DNA of 15,440 bases from Ilumatobacteraceae bacterium. Lineage in GTDB: Bacteria > Actinomycetota > Acidimicrobiia > Acidimicrobiales > Ilumatobacteraceae. Position numbers and translations under genes: made by a program. The notes below the pieces were generated by a model. It saw only the letters and a program-made list of their open reading frames with translations, searched no databases and had not been told where the DNA came from. This document shows, piece after piece, positions 6,945 through 13,325 of the stretch. The number at the start of each line of letters is the position of its first letter. The stretch's first letter is position 1. Location: positions 1 to 15,440 of the forward strand of contig JAENVT010000447.1 of NCBI GenBank assembly GCA_016650435.1. The letters run 5' to 3'.

Positions 6945-7961
6945 GTGAAGCGAATCGGCATCATCGGCGCATCGGGATACACGGGCGCAGAGCTCCTGCG
7001 GTTGTGCGCCCAGCATCCTGAGTTCGACGTCGTCTATGCAACCGGCGACAGCCAGGCCGGCTCACTGGCCAGTGGTTTGTACCCGAGCCTCGCTGCCCAG
7101 TACCCGAACTTGGTGTTCGACGAGTTCGACCCTGCGAGGGCCGAGGAGCTCGACGTCGTGTTCCTGGGCTTGCCCCACGAAGCATCGATGGCGGTGGCGC
7201 CGCAGCTCCACGGCAAGGTCGGCTGCCTGGTCGATCTGTCCGCGGCGTTCCGTCTGAAGGATGTCTCGTTGTATCCGCAGTGGTACGGATTCGACCACGA
7301 TCAGCCCGAGTTGCTGGCGGCCGCAGTGTTCGGCTTGCCGGAATTGCACAGGGAAGACTTGAAGGAAGCAACGCTGATCGCGACCCCGGGCTGCCATGTG
7401 ACGGCGGCGACCCTCGCGCTGGCACCGTTGGTTCAAGCAGGGGTGATCGATCCGCTCGGCGTGATCGTCAACTCCATCACCGGCGTCAGCGGCGCAGGGC
7501 GCGCCCTGAAGCACACATCGATGTTCTGCACCGTCGATGAAGACCTCAACGCATACGGGCTGCTCGACCACCGACACACACCGGAGATCGAGCAGGAGAC
7601 TGGAGCACAGGTGTTGTTCACCCCGCATCTCGCGCCCTTGAGCCGCGGGCTCCTCGCCACCTGCTACGCCAAGCCGGCCACGGGGGTGACGACAGCGTCG
7701 TTGCTGGCGACGCTCGCCGGTCGATATCGCGACGAACCGTTCGTCGTCGTGCGTCCGCATTCGCCGTCGACCAAGGCGACACTCGGCAGCAACGTCGCCC
7801 ACATCACGGCGCGCTTCGACGAGCGCACCAACACCGTCATCGCCATCTGCGCAATCGACAATCTCGCCAAGGGTGCTTCGGGAGGCGCGATACAGGCTGC
7901 CAACGTCGCGCTCGGATTGCCGGAGACCGCGGGTTTGTCAACAGTGGGTATGTACCCGTGA
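6945..7961 (+). CDS. argC: N-acetyl-gamma-glutamyl-phosphate reductase
   Basis: This enzyme catalyses the third step of arginine synthesis, the NADPH-dependent reduction of N-acetylglutamyl phosphate to the semialdehyde. The 338-residue product has the N-terminal Rossmann motif GIIGASGYTGAEL (about 5-17), the catalytic cysteine in TPGCHVTAA (Cys150), the HRHTPEIEQE segment, and a C-terminal DNLAKGASGGAIQAAN region. In most homologues the cysteine is followed by Tyr-Pro (GCYPT); here it is His-Val, an unusual pair next to the active site. The GTG at 6945 follows the -10 box by 8 bases and lacks a ribosome site, indicating leaderless translation. The stop overlaps the GTG (7958) of a tiny open frame (GTGA). 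This is the first gene of the arg operon. Confidence 0.96.
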   Translation: MKRIGIIGASGYTGAELLRLCAQHPEFDVVYATGDSQAGSLASGLYPSLAAQYPNLVFDEFDPARAEELDVVFLGLPHEASMAVAPQLHGKVGCLVDLSAAFRLKDVSLYPQWYGFDHDQPELLAAAVFGLPELHREDLKEATLIATPGCHVTAATLALAPLVQAGVIDPLGVIVNSITGVSGAGRALKHTSMFCTVDEDLNAYGLLDHRHTPEIEQETGAQVLFTPHLAPLSRGLLATCYAKPATGVTTASLLATLAGRYRDEPFVVVRPHSPSTKATLGSNVAHITARFDERTNTVIAICAIDNLAKGASGGAIQAANVALGLPETAGLSTVGMYP

Positions 7962-7962
7962 C
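7946..7962. repeat. 17-bp direct repeat, copy 1 (argC end)
   Basis: GGGTATGTACCCGTGAC spans the last codons and stop of argC. Copy 2 lies 65 bases downstream at the argB start and differs at one base. Each copy contains a short GGGT/ACCC palindrome directly before a GTGA stop-start overlap. Confidence 0.8.
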
Positions 7963-8026
7963 CAGGAGGGCGAGGAGAACCAGCGGGCCGACGATCCCGA
8001 CCATCTGGAAGGGTTTGTACCCGTGA
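7958..8026 (+). CDS. Possible 22-residue arginine-codon leader peptide between argC and argB
   Basis: A 22-codon frame from GTG 7958 (overlapping the argC stop as GTGA) to TGA 8024-8026 (overlapping the argB GTG as GTGA). The peptide is MTRRARRTSG, then PTIPTIWKGLYP. Four of its first seven codons are arginine, all of the AGG/AGA type that neighbouring genes use sparingly. Because it is joined to argC and argB by stop-start overlaps, ribosomes leaving argC could pass through it to reach argB. That would make argB translation sensitive to charged tRNA-Arg. The caution is that AGGAGG and AGGAGA are also Shine-Dalgarno-like, so the arginine run could be a by-product. No conservation data are available; it may be no gene at all. 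Confidence 0.3.
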   Translation: MTRRARRTSGPTIPTIWKGLYP

Positions 8027-8027
8027 C
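8011..8027. repeat. 17-bp direct repeat, copy 2 (argB start)
   Basis: GGGTTTGTACCCGTGAC, 16 of 17 bases identical to the copy at 7946-7962. Read in one frame it encodes GLYP-stop, like the argC C-terminus GMYP-stop. It supplies the argB GTG start codon and part of the GGAAGGG ribosome site. Confidence 0.8.
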
Positions 8028-8886
8028 GGTGACCGCGGCCGCGGACAGGGCCGCAACTCTGGTCGAGGCCCTGCCCTACATTCGTCGGTTCGCCGACCAA
8101 GTCGTCGTCGTCAAATATGGCGGCAATGCCCTCGCGGGTGCCTCCGAAGACGATGCGCTCGCCCTGTTCGCCCAAGACATCGTGCTGATGCGCCAAGTCG
8201 GCATGCGGCCCGTGGTCGTGCACGGCGGTGGACCGCAGATCAGTGAACTGATGGCCCGCCTCGGCAAGCAGAGCGAGTTTCGCAACGGACTGCGTGTCAC
8301 CGACGGCGAGACCGTCGACATCGTCCGGATGGTGTTGATCGGCCAGGTCAATCCGCAACTCGTTGCGGCGATCAACGTGCACGGCCCGCTTGCCGTCGGG
8401 GTGTCCGGCGAGGACGCCGGTCTCATCCGGGCTGTTGCTCGCAATGCCGATCTCGGGTTCGTGGGTGATGTCGAATCGATCAACCCGACGATCTTGAACG
8501 CGTTGCTCGACGACGAGTTCATCCCTGTCGTGGCGACCATCGGCACCGACGCCGCGGGGCAGGCCTTCAACATCAACGCCGACACCGTTGCCGGCGCGAT
8601 CGCCGAGGCTCTCGGCGCGGAGAAGCTGGTCTACCTCACCGACGTCGAAGGCCTGCGACGACTGATCGACATCCCGGCCACGTTGATCCGCCAAACCACG
8701 CCCGACGAACTTGAAGCGCTGCTGGCCGACGGCACGATCGCCGGCGGCATGATCCCCAAGGTCGAGAGCTGCGTGCACGCCGTGCGCAGCGGTGTGCGGC
8801 GGGCGCACATCCTCGACGGGCGGATTGCCCACGTTCTGTTGCTCGAGATTTTCACCGACGAGGGGATAGGGACGATGGTCCAATGA
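8023..8886 (+). CDS. argB: N-acetylglutamate kinase
   Basis: This kinase phosphorylates N-acetylglutamate, usually the arginine-inhibited step. The GTG at 8023 is chosen because GGAAGGG (8007-8013) lies 9 bases upstream and the product then starts MTVTAAADRAATLVEALPYI; a GTG at 8029 is possible, and the frame open back to 7873 runs inside argC. The protein has 287 residues. Motifs are KYGGNA (Lys31) for phosphate binding, HGGGPQI (67-73), FRNGLRVTD for acetylglutamate, and NINADTVAGAIAEAL with the nearby KLVYLTDVEG. The roughly 25-residue N-terminal helix ahead of the core and the EIFTDEGIGTM C-terminus are hallmarks of arginine-sensitive hexameric forms, so feedback inhibition is likely. The stop overlaps the argD start (ATGA). 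Confidence 0.96.
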   Translation: MTVTAAADRAATLVEALPYIRRFADQVVVVKYGGNALAGASEDDALALFAQDIVLMRQVGMRPVVVHGGGPQISELMARLGKQSEFRNGLRVTDGETVDIVRMVLIGQVNPQLVAAINVHGPLAVGVSGEDAGLIRAVARNADLGFVGDVESINPTILNALLDDEFIPVVATIGTDAAGQAFNINADTVAGAIAEALGAEKLVYLTDVEGLRRLIDIPATLIRQTTPDELEALLADGTIAGGMIPKVESCVHAVRSGVRRAHILDGRIAHVLLLEIFTDEGIGTMVQ

Positions 8887-10073
8887 ACGCACACGCATTC
8901 GATACTTCGGCGGCACCCACCGTCTGCCCGTTCATGCCGGTGTTCGGCGCTCCACAGGTGATGTTCGTGCGTGGTGCCGGCACCGAACTGTGGGACAGCA
9001 ATGGCAAGCGGTATCTCGATTTCCTCGGTGGTCTCGCTGTGATCGCTCTCGGTCATTCGAACCCGCGGATCACCGACGTCATCTCCCAGCAAGCAGCGAC
9101 GCTTATGCACGTGAGCAACCTGTTCGCAACTGACAAAGTGGCCGAGGCCGCAATCAGGATCGATGCGTTGTTGGCCGAGGCCACAGGCGCGATCGGTCAG
9201 GTGTTCTTCTGCAACAGCGGTGCCGAAGCCAACGAGACGGCACTCAAGTTGGCTCGCAAGTTCGGGGGGCGTGGTCGCCACGGTGTGATCAGCGCGTTCG
9301 GAAGCTTCCACGGCCGCACCCTTGCCGCGCTGGCGGCGACCGGTCAGCCGGCGAAACACGAGCCCTTCTTCCCGATGCCCGACGGATTTCGTCACGTGGC
9401 CTACAACGACATCGATGCGCTCGAGGCAGCCATCGACACGACGGTTGCTGCCGTGTTGCTCGAGCCCGTGCAGGGCGAGGGCGGCGTCGTGCCGGCCGAC
9501 GACCAATACCTACGCGACGTCCGGGCCTTGTGCGACGAGCGCGGATTGCTGATGATGCTCGACGAGATCCAGACAGGCTTCGGCCGGACAGGTGAGTGGT
9601 TCGGCTTCCAACATGCCGGCATCGTGCCCGACGTCGTGTCGATGGCCAAGGCGATGGGGAACGGCTTTCCCGTCGGTGCGACGTGGGCGAAGCACGAGGT
9701 TGCTGCGGTCTTCCAGCCCGGCGACCACGGCAGCACGTTCAGCGGCACGGCACTGGCAGCCGCGGTGGTCAGCGCGGTCATCGACGAGATGCGCCGCATC
9801 GACGCACCTGGACTTGCGGCGAAGCGCGGCGAATATTTCTCGGCGCGGCTGGCCGAGCTGCCCGGAATCGCCAGCGTTCGCGGCCGCGGACTGTTGCTTG
9901 CCGCAGAGCTCGCTGACGGCGGCGACGCGAAAGCTGCCTATTTGAACCTGCTCGAGCTTGGCTTGGTCACCAATGCGGTCACGGTAACGTCGCTTCGATT
10001 CGCGCCGCCGCTGACCGTCACCGAAGCGGAGCTCGACGAGGCTGTCGCGATGATCGGGGAGGTTCTGAAATGA
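8883..10073 (+). CDS. argD: Acetylornithine aminotransferase
   Basis: A PLP-dependent class III aminotransferase that converts N-acetylglutamate semialdehyde to N-acetylornithine. The 396-residue product begins with a short disordered stretch and then FLGGLAVIALGHSNPRI. Visible motifs are FFCNSGAEANETALKLAR (phosphate-binding region), FHGRTLAALAATGQ, LLEPVQGEGG, the cofactor-ring aspartate in LDEIQTGFGRTGEW (Asp227), and the Schiff-base lysine in SMAKAMGNGFPVGA (Lys256). The C-terminal SLRFAPPLTVTEAELDEA is also standard. It is joined to argB by a 4-base ATGA overlap and to argF by another. A strong ribosome site for argF (GGGGAGG, 10056-10062) is embedded in its last codons. In organisms of this type argD may also act as succinyldiaminopimelate aminotransferase, which sequence cannot decide. 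Confidence 0.95.
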   Translation: MNAHAFDTSAAPTVCPFMPVFGAPQVMFVRGAGTELWDSNGKRYLDFLGGLAVIALGHSNPRITDVISQQAATLMHVSNLFATDKVAEAAIRIDALLAEATGAIGQVFFCNSGAEANETALKLARKFGGRGRHGVISAFGSFHGRTLAALAATGQPAKHEPFFPMPDGFRHVAYNDIDALEAAIDTTVAAVLLEPVQGEGGVVPADDQYLRDVRALCDERGLLMMLDEIQTGFGRTGEWFGFQHAGIVPDVVSMAKAMGNGFPVGATWAKHEVAAVFQPGDHGSTFSGTALAAAVVSAVIDEMRRIDAPGLAAKRGEYFSARLAELPGIASVRGRGLLLAAELADGGDAKAAYLNLLELGLVTNAVTVTSLRFAPPLTVTEAELDEAVAMIGEVLK

Positions 10074-10963
10074 GACACCTGCTCAACATCACCGACCTCT
10101 CAGCCGAGGAGCTCGTGCAGTTGCTTTCCCTTGCGGAGCGGACCGACCTGCGGCCGGTGCTTGCCGGCCTGGGTGTCGCCTTGATCTTCGAGAAGCCTTC
10201 CAACCGCACGCGTCAATCCATGGAGATGGCCGTCGCCCAGCTTGGCGGTCACCCGGTGTACACGCGTGGCGAAGAGGTGGGTTTCGATGTACGTGAGACG
10301 GTCGAAGACATCACCCGTGTGATGGCCGGCTATCACGCGATGTTGGCTGCACGCGTCTTCGATCACGCAGTCGTCGAGCGCATGGCTGCGGTCAGCACTG
10401 TGCCCATCGTCAACATGCTCAGCGACCACTCGCATCCGCTGCAGGGACTTGCCGATGCCCTGACCATGCAACAGGTTCATGGCTTACTCACGGGTCAGAC
10501 CGTTGCATACATCGGCGACTACAACAACGTGGCTCGTTCGCTTGCCGAGGCGTGCGTGCTGTTGGATGCCAACGTCGCGCTCGGTTGCCCTGTCGGATAC
10601 CACGCCTCCGACGCCGAACTCGAACGGCTGAACCTTCTTGGCGGCGGTCGGGTACGGCAGGTCCATCGTGCTGACGACGCGGTTGCGGGCGCAATAGCAG
10701 TGCATACCGACACGTGGACCTCGATGGGGCAGGAGGCGGAGAAGAACGATCGCAAGCAAGCCTTCGAGGGCTACACGGTGACCGATCAGATGATGGCCAA
10801 AGCCGCGCCGAACGCCGGCTTCTATCACTGCCTGCCGGCGTATCGTGGCTACGAGGTTGCAGCGGATGTCATCGATGGTCCACGCAGCCACGTCTTCCGG
10901 CAAGCCCACAACCGGATGCATGCAGCTCGCGGTGCGCTGGCGTTCTTGATGGGTGTTCGCTGA
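10070..10963 (+). CDS. argF: Ornithine carbamoyltransferase (anabolic)
   Basis: This enzyme makes citrulline from ornithine and carbamoyl phosphate. The 297-residue product carries the carbamoyl-phosphate motif as SNRTR (44-48, usual STRTR), the second motif as HPLQ (122-125, usual HPCQ), the ornithine-specific DTWTSMGQE loop (SMG at 218-220), and the active-site cysteine in HCLPAYRGYEV (Cys254, usual HCLPAHRG). The SMG loop and HCLP cysteine mark it as an ornithine rather than aspartate enzyme. It is slightly shorter than the usual 305-315 residues. The ATG at 10070 has a good ribosome site 7 bases upstream and overlaps the argD stop. Its own stop shares one base with the argR ATG (TGATG). 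Position inside the arg operon supports the anabolic role. Confidence 0.95.
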   Translation: MRHLLNITDLSAEELVQLLSLAERTDLRPVLAGLGVALIFEKPSNRTRQSMEMAVAQLGGHPVYTRGEEVGFDVRETVEDITRVMAGYHAMLAARVFDHAVVERMAAVSTVPIVNMLSDHSHPLQGLADALTMQQVHGLLTGQTVAYIGDYNNVARSLAEACVLLDANVALGCPVGYHASDAELERLNLLGGGRVRQVHRADDAVAGAIAVHTDTWTSMGQEAEKNDRKQAFEGYTVTDQMMAKAAPNAGFYHCLPAYRGYEVAADVIDGPRSHVFRQAHNRMHAARGALAFLMGVR

Positions 10964-11430
10964 TGGCCAGCAAGGTTCAACGCCAACAGATCATCGGCAA
11001 GCTCATCGGCAAGTACGCAGTCACCAACCAGCCTCAGTTGGTCGACCTGTTGGCAGACGAGGGCATCGCCGCGACGCAAGCTACCGTCTCGCGCGACCTC
11101 GAAGACCTCGGCGCGGTGAAGGTGCGAGTGCCGGGCGGCGAGACGGTCTACGCCATTCCGGAGTACGAGCCAGCACGAATTGCTCCGGAGGATCAATTGC
11201 GCCGAGTGATGGGCGAGTGGGTCGCCGAGGTCAAGGTCTCGGCCAACGTCGTTGTGCTGCGCACACCGCCGGGTTGCGCCCACGTCGTCGCCTCGGCAAT
11301 CGACCGGTCGGGAATGAGCGGGCTGATCGGTACGGTTGCGGGCGACGACACACTGATGTGCGTCGCCGAGGAATCGCTCGGCGGCAAGGCGCTGGCCGAG
11401 CACCTTCGTGAGTTGGCCGGCCTGCAATGA
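10963..11430 (+). CDS. argR: Arginine repressor
   Basis: A transcription factor that, with arginine as corepressor, binds ARG boxes as a hexamer. The ATG at 10963 overlaps the argF stop by one base and gives 155 residues, the usual size; the open frame back to 10714 is inside argF. The N-terminal winged helix (about 5-65) includes IATQATVSRDLEDLGAVKV, with the DNA-contacting Ser43-Arg44. The C-terminal domain (about 80-155) handles oligomerisation and arginine binding and contains GTVAGDDTLMCVAE, where Asp128 and Asp129 are the expected arginine-binding acids. Being fourth or fifth in the operon it probably represses, it likely acts on the palindrome upstream of argC and so controls its own synthesis. 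Confidence 0.96.
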   Translation: MASKVQRQQIIGKLIGKYAVTNQPQLVDLLADEGIAATQATVSRDLEDLGAVKVRVPGGETVYAIPEYEPARIAPEDQLRRVMGEWVAEVKVSANVVVLRTPPGCAHVVASAIDRSGMSGLIGTVAGDDTLMCVAEESLGGKALAEHLRELAGLQ

Positions 11431-12839
11431 CCGACGACGACAGCACTACGACCCCGACCGGGAAAGCACTATGGCATGGGAGGTTCGAAGGTGGTCCGGC
11501 GGCGGAGTTGATGGCGTTCACCGAGAGCTTGTCGTTCGATCGGCGGCTGTGGCTCGACGACGTTGCCGGATCGGTCGCCCACGTACTCGGTCTCGCTTAC
11601 GCCGAGATCATCACCGAGACCGAAGCGACCGCGATCATTGCCGCGCTCGAGCAAGTGTCCGACGAGCTGGCTACCAGAACCTTCGCGTTCGCCGAAAGCG
11701 ACGAAGACATCCATACGGCGATCGAGCGCCGTGTCACGGAACTCGCCGGCCCAACTGGCGCGAAATTGCACACCGGTCGCAGTCGCAACGACCAAGCAGC
11801 GACCGACGTGCGGCTGTGGATGAAACGCGAGCTGATGGTGGTCGCCCGACGTATCGTCGACCTCCAAGCCGTGCTGCTCGAACGAGCGCGCTCCGCCGGC
11901 GACGTCTACCTGCCTGGGTACACGCATCTGCAGCGCGCCCAACCGGTGCTGCTGTCTCATCACCTCCTGGCCCATGCCTGGGCGCTCGGACGCGATGTCG
12001 AACGGATCCTCGATGCGATGGATCGGATCGATGTGTCGCCTCTTGGTGCCGGCGCGTTGGCGGGCTCGTCGCTGCCGCTCGATCCCGACTTCACCGCCCA
12101 CCGACTGGGTTTCGCGGCGAGGTTCGAAAACTCGATGGACGCGGTCGGGTCGCGCGATCACGTCGCCGAAGCACTGTTCACGCTCACCCTGGTCGCCATC
12201 AACCTGTCTCGCATCGGCGAGGAGTTCGTGCTGTGGACGACCGAGGAGTTCGGGTTCGCTCGCCTCGACGATGCCTATGCCACCGGATCGTCGATGCTGC
12301 CGCAAAAAAAGAACCCCGACATCGCCGAGTTGGCCCGAGGCAAGGCCGGAAGGCTGATCGGCAACCTCACCGGATTCCTCGCGACGATGAAGGGCCTGCC
12401 GCTGACCTACAACCGCGACTACCAAGAAGACAAAGAGCCGCTGTTCGACTCGGTCGATCAGATCAAGCTCGGTCTCGGCGCGGTCACCGGCATGATCGAG
12501 ACCGCGACGTGGGTGCCCGCGCGGATGCAGGCTGCCGCCGACGCAGAGGCCACATCGGCAACGGATCTCGCAGAATGGCTCGTCCAACGCGGCACTCCGT
12601 TTCGCGAGGCCCACGCAACGATCGGCACCCTGGTGCGTCGCTCGTTGGCCGGAGAAGGTTCGTTGGCTTCGCTGGTCGCAGCTGATCCGGCACTAGGTCC
12701 AGACGCGGCCGCGCTCGTGGCACCCGGGGTCTCGGTGAAACGGAAAATCACGGACGGTGGCGCTGGCCCGGCCGCAGTTGCGCATCAGATCGAACGATTC
12801 GCGGCGCATCTCGAGCGGCTGAGCAACGCCGTCGCGTGA
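11427..12839 (+). CDS. argH: Argininosuccinate lyase
   Basis: This enzyme performs the last step of arginine synthesis, splitting argininosuccinate into arginine and fumarate. The 470-residue product belongs to the fumarase/aspartase superfamily. Segments seen are LWHGRFEGGPAAELMAFTES at the start, HTAIERRVTEL, HTGRSRNDQAATDVRLWM, PGYTHLQRAQPVLLSHH (with the general-acid/base histidine region), and the flexible signature loop GSSMLPQKKNPDIAE (287-301) bearing the catalytic serine. In the superfamily signature GSxxMxxKxN the methionine is replaced by leucine (Leu291). The start overlaps argR (ATGA) and the stop overlaps the glycosylase gene (GTGA). argG, which makes its substrate, is not in the window and must lie elsewhere. 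Confidence 0.96.
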   Translation: MTDDDSTTTPTGKALWHGRFEGGPAAELMAFTESLSFDRRLWLDDVAGSVAHVLGLAYAEIITETEATAIIAALEQVSDELATRTFAFAESDEDIHTAIERRVTELAGPTGAKLHTGRSRNDQAATDVRLWMKRELMVVARRIVDLQAVLLERARSAGDVYLPGYTHLQRAQPVLLSHHLLAHAWALGRDVERILDAMDRIDVSPLGAGALAGSSLPLDPDFTAHRLGFAARFENSMDAVGSRDHVAEALFTLTLVAINLSRIGEEFVLWTTEEFGFARLDDAYATGSSMLPQKKNPDIAELARGKAGRLIGNLTGFLATMKGLPLTYNRDYQEDKEPLFDSVDQIKLGLGAVTGMIETATWVPARMQAAADAEATSATDLAEWLVQRGTPFREAHATIGTLVRRSLAGEGSLASLVAADPALGPDAAALVAPGVSVKRKITDGGAGPAAVAHQIERFAAHLERLSNAVA

Positions 12840-13324
12840 AGCGTCTGCCGCAACGCTTCTTCGAGCGCCACTCGACCGACGTCGCGCCGGATCTTCTCAA
12901 CAAGCTGTTCATCGTCGACAACACCGCCGCTCGGATCGTCGAGACCGAGGCGTACAGCTCGGACGATCCGGCGGCGCACACCTTTCGAGGACGCACGAAA
13001 CGAAACGAGGTGATGTACGGGCCAGCTGGGCATCTCTACGTGTACTTCATCTACGGCATGCACTACTGCGTCAATATTGTGACCGGTTTGCAGGACGATG
13101 GTCAGGCTGTACTGATCCGGGCGGTGACCATGGACGGCGTCGATCCCCGATTGACCAACGGCCCGGGCAAGTTGTGCCGATACCTCGGGATCGACCTGTC
13201 CCATAGCGGCGATCGGGCCAACATCGCCGATGACGGTGTGCCTCCGCCGGTCTCACCGCTCGTCGGTCCGAGGGTCGGCATCACCAAAGCGGCCGATTGG
13301 CTGCGCCGGTGGCGGGTCGGCTGA
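12836..13324 (+). CDS. Methylpurine (3-methyladenine) DNA glycosylase, AAG/MPG family, compact form
   Basis: A base-excision repair enzyme that removes alkylated purines. The 162-residue protein keeps the human AAG active-site pattern with matching spacing: RIVETEAY (Glu38 for catalytic Glu125, Tyr40 for Tyr127), AAHTF (His48 for His136), HLYVYFIYGMHYCVN (Tyr70 for Tyr159, Asn80 for Asn169), then VLIRAV and NGPGKLCRYLGI. The loop between RAV and NGPGKL is only about 11 residues, far shorter than in human AAG. The usual PWRFYxxGNPxVS tail is reduced to a short WLRRWRVG ending. Total length is below the usual 190-200, but no active-site residue is missing. The GTG start overlaps the argH stop, so it is the last cistron of the arg operon, an unexpected partner for amino-acid genes. 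Confidence 0.92.
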   Translation: MKRLPQRFFERHSTDVAPDLLNKLFIVDNTAARIVETEAYSSDDPAAHTFRGRTKRNEVMYGPAGHLYVYFIYGMHYCVNIVTGLQDDGQAVLIRAVTMDGVDPRLTNGPGKLCRYLGIDLSHSGDRANIADDGVPPPVSPLVGPRVGITKAADWLRRWRVG

Positions 13325-13325
13325 T

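Noticed and set aside
7837..8916. 359-codon antisense frame over argB, with a hydrophobic stretch opposite the argC-argB gap (GPLVLLALLV)
   Set aside because: The rest of the frame is a shadow of argB with no domain. The hydrophobic run is simply the complement of the purine-rich AGG/GGG codons.
11469..12614. 381-codon open frame antisense to argH
   Set aside because: It lies wholly opposite a gene with clear motifs, has no recognisable domain, and is the expected by-product of GC-rich codon bias. The same applies to the 425-codon plus-strand frame at 11408-12685.
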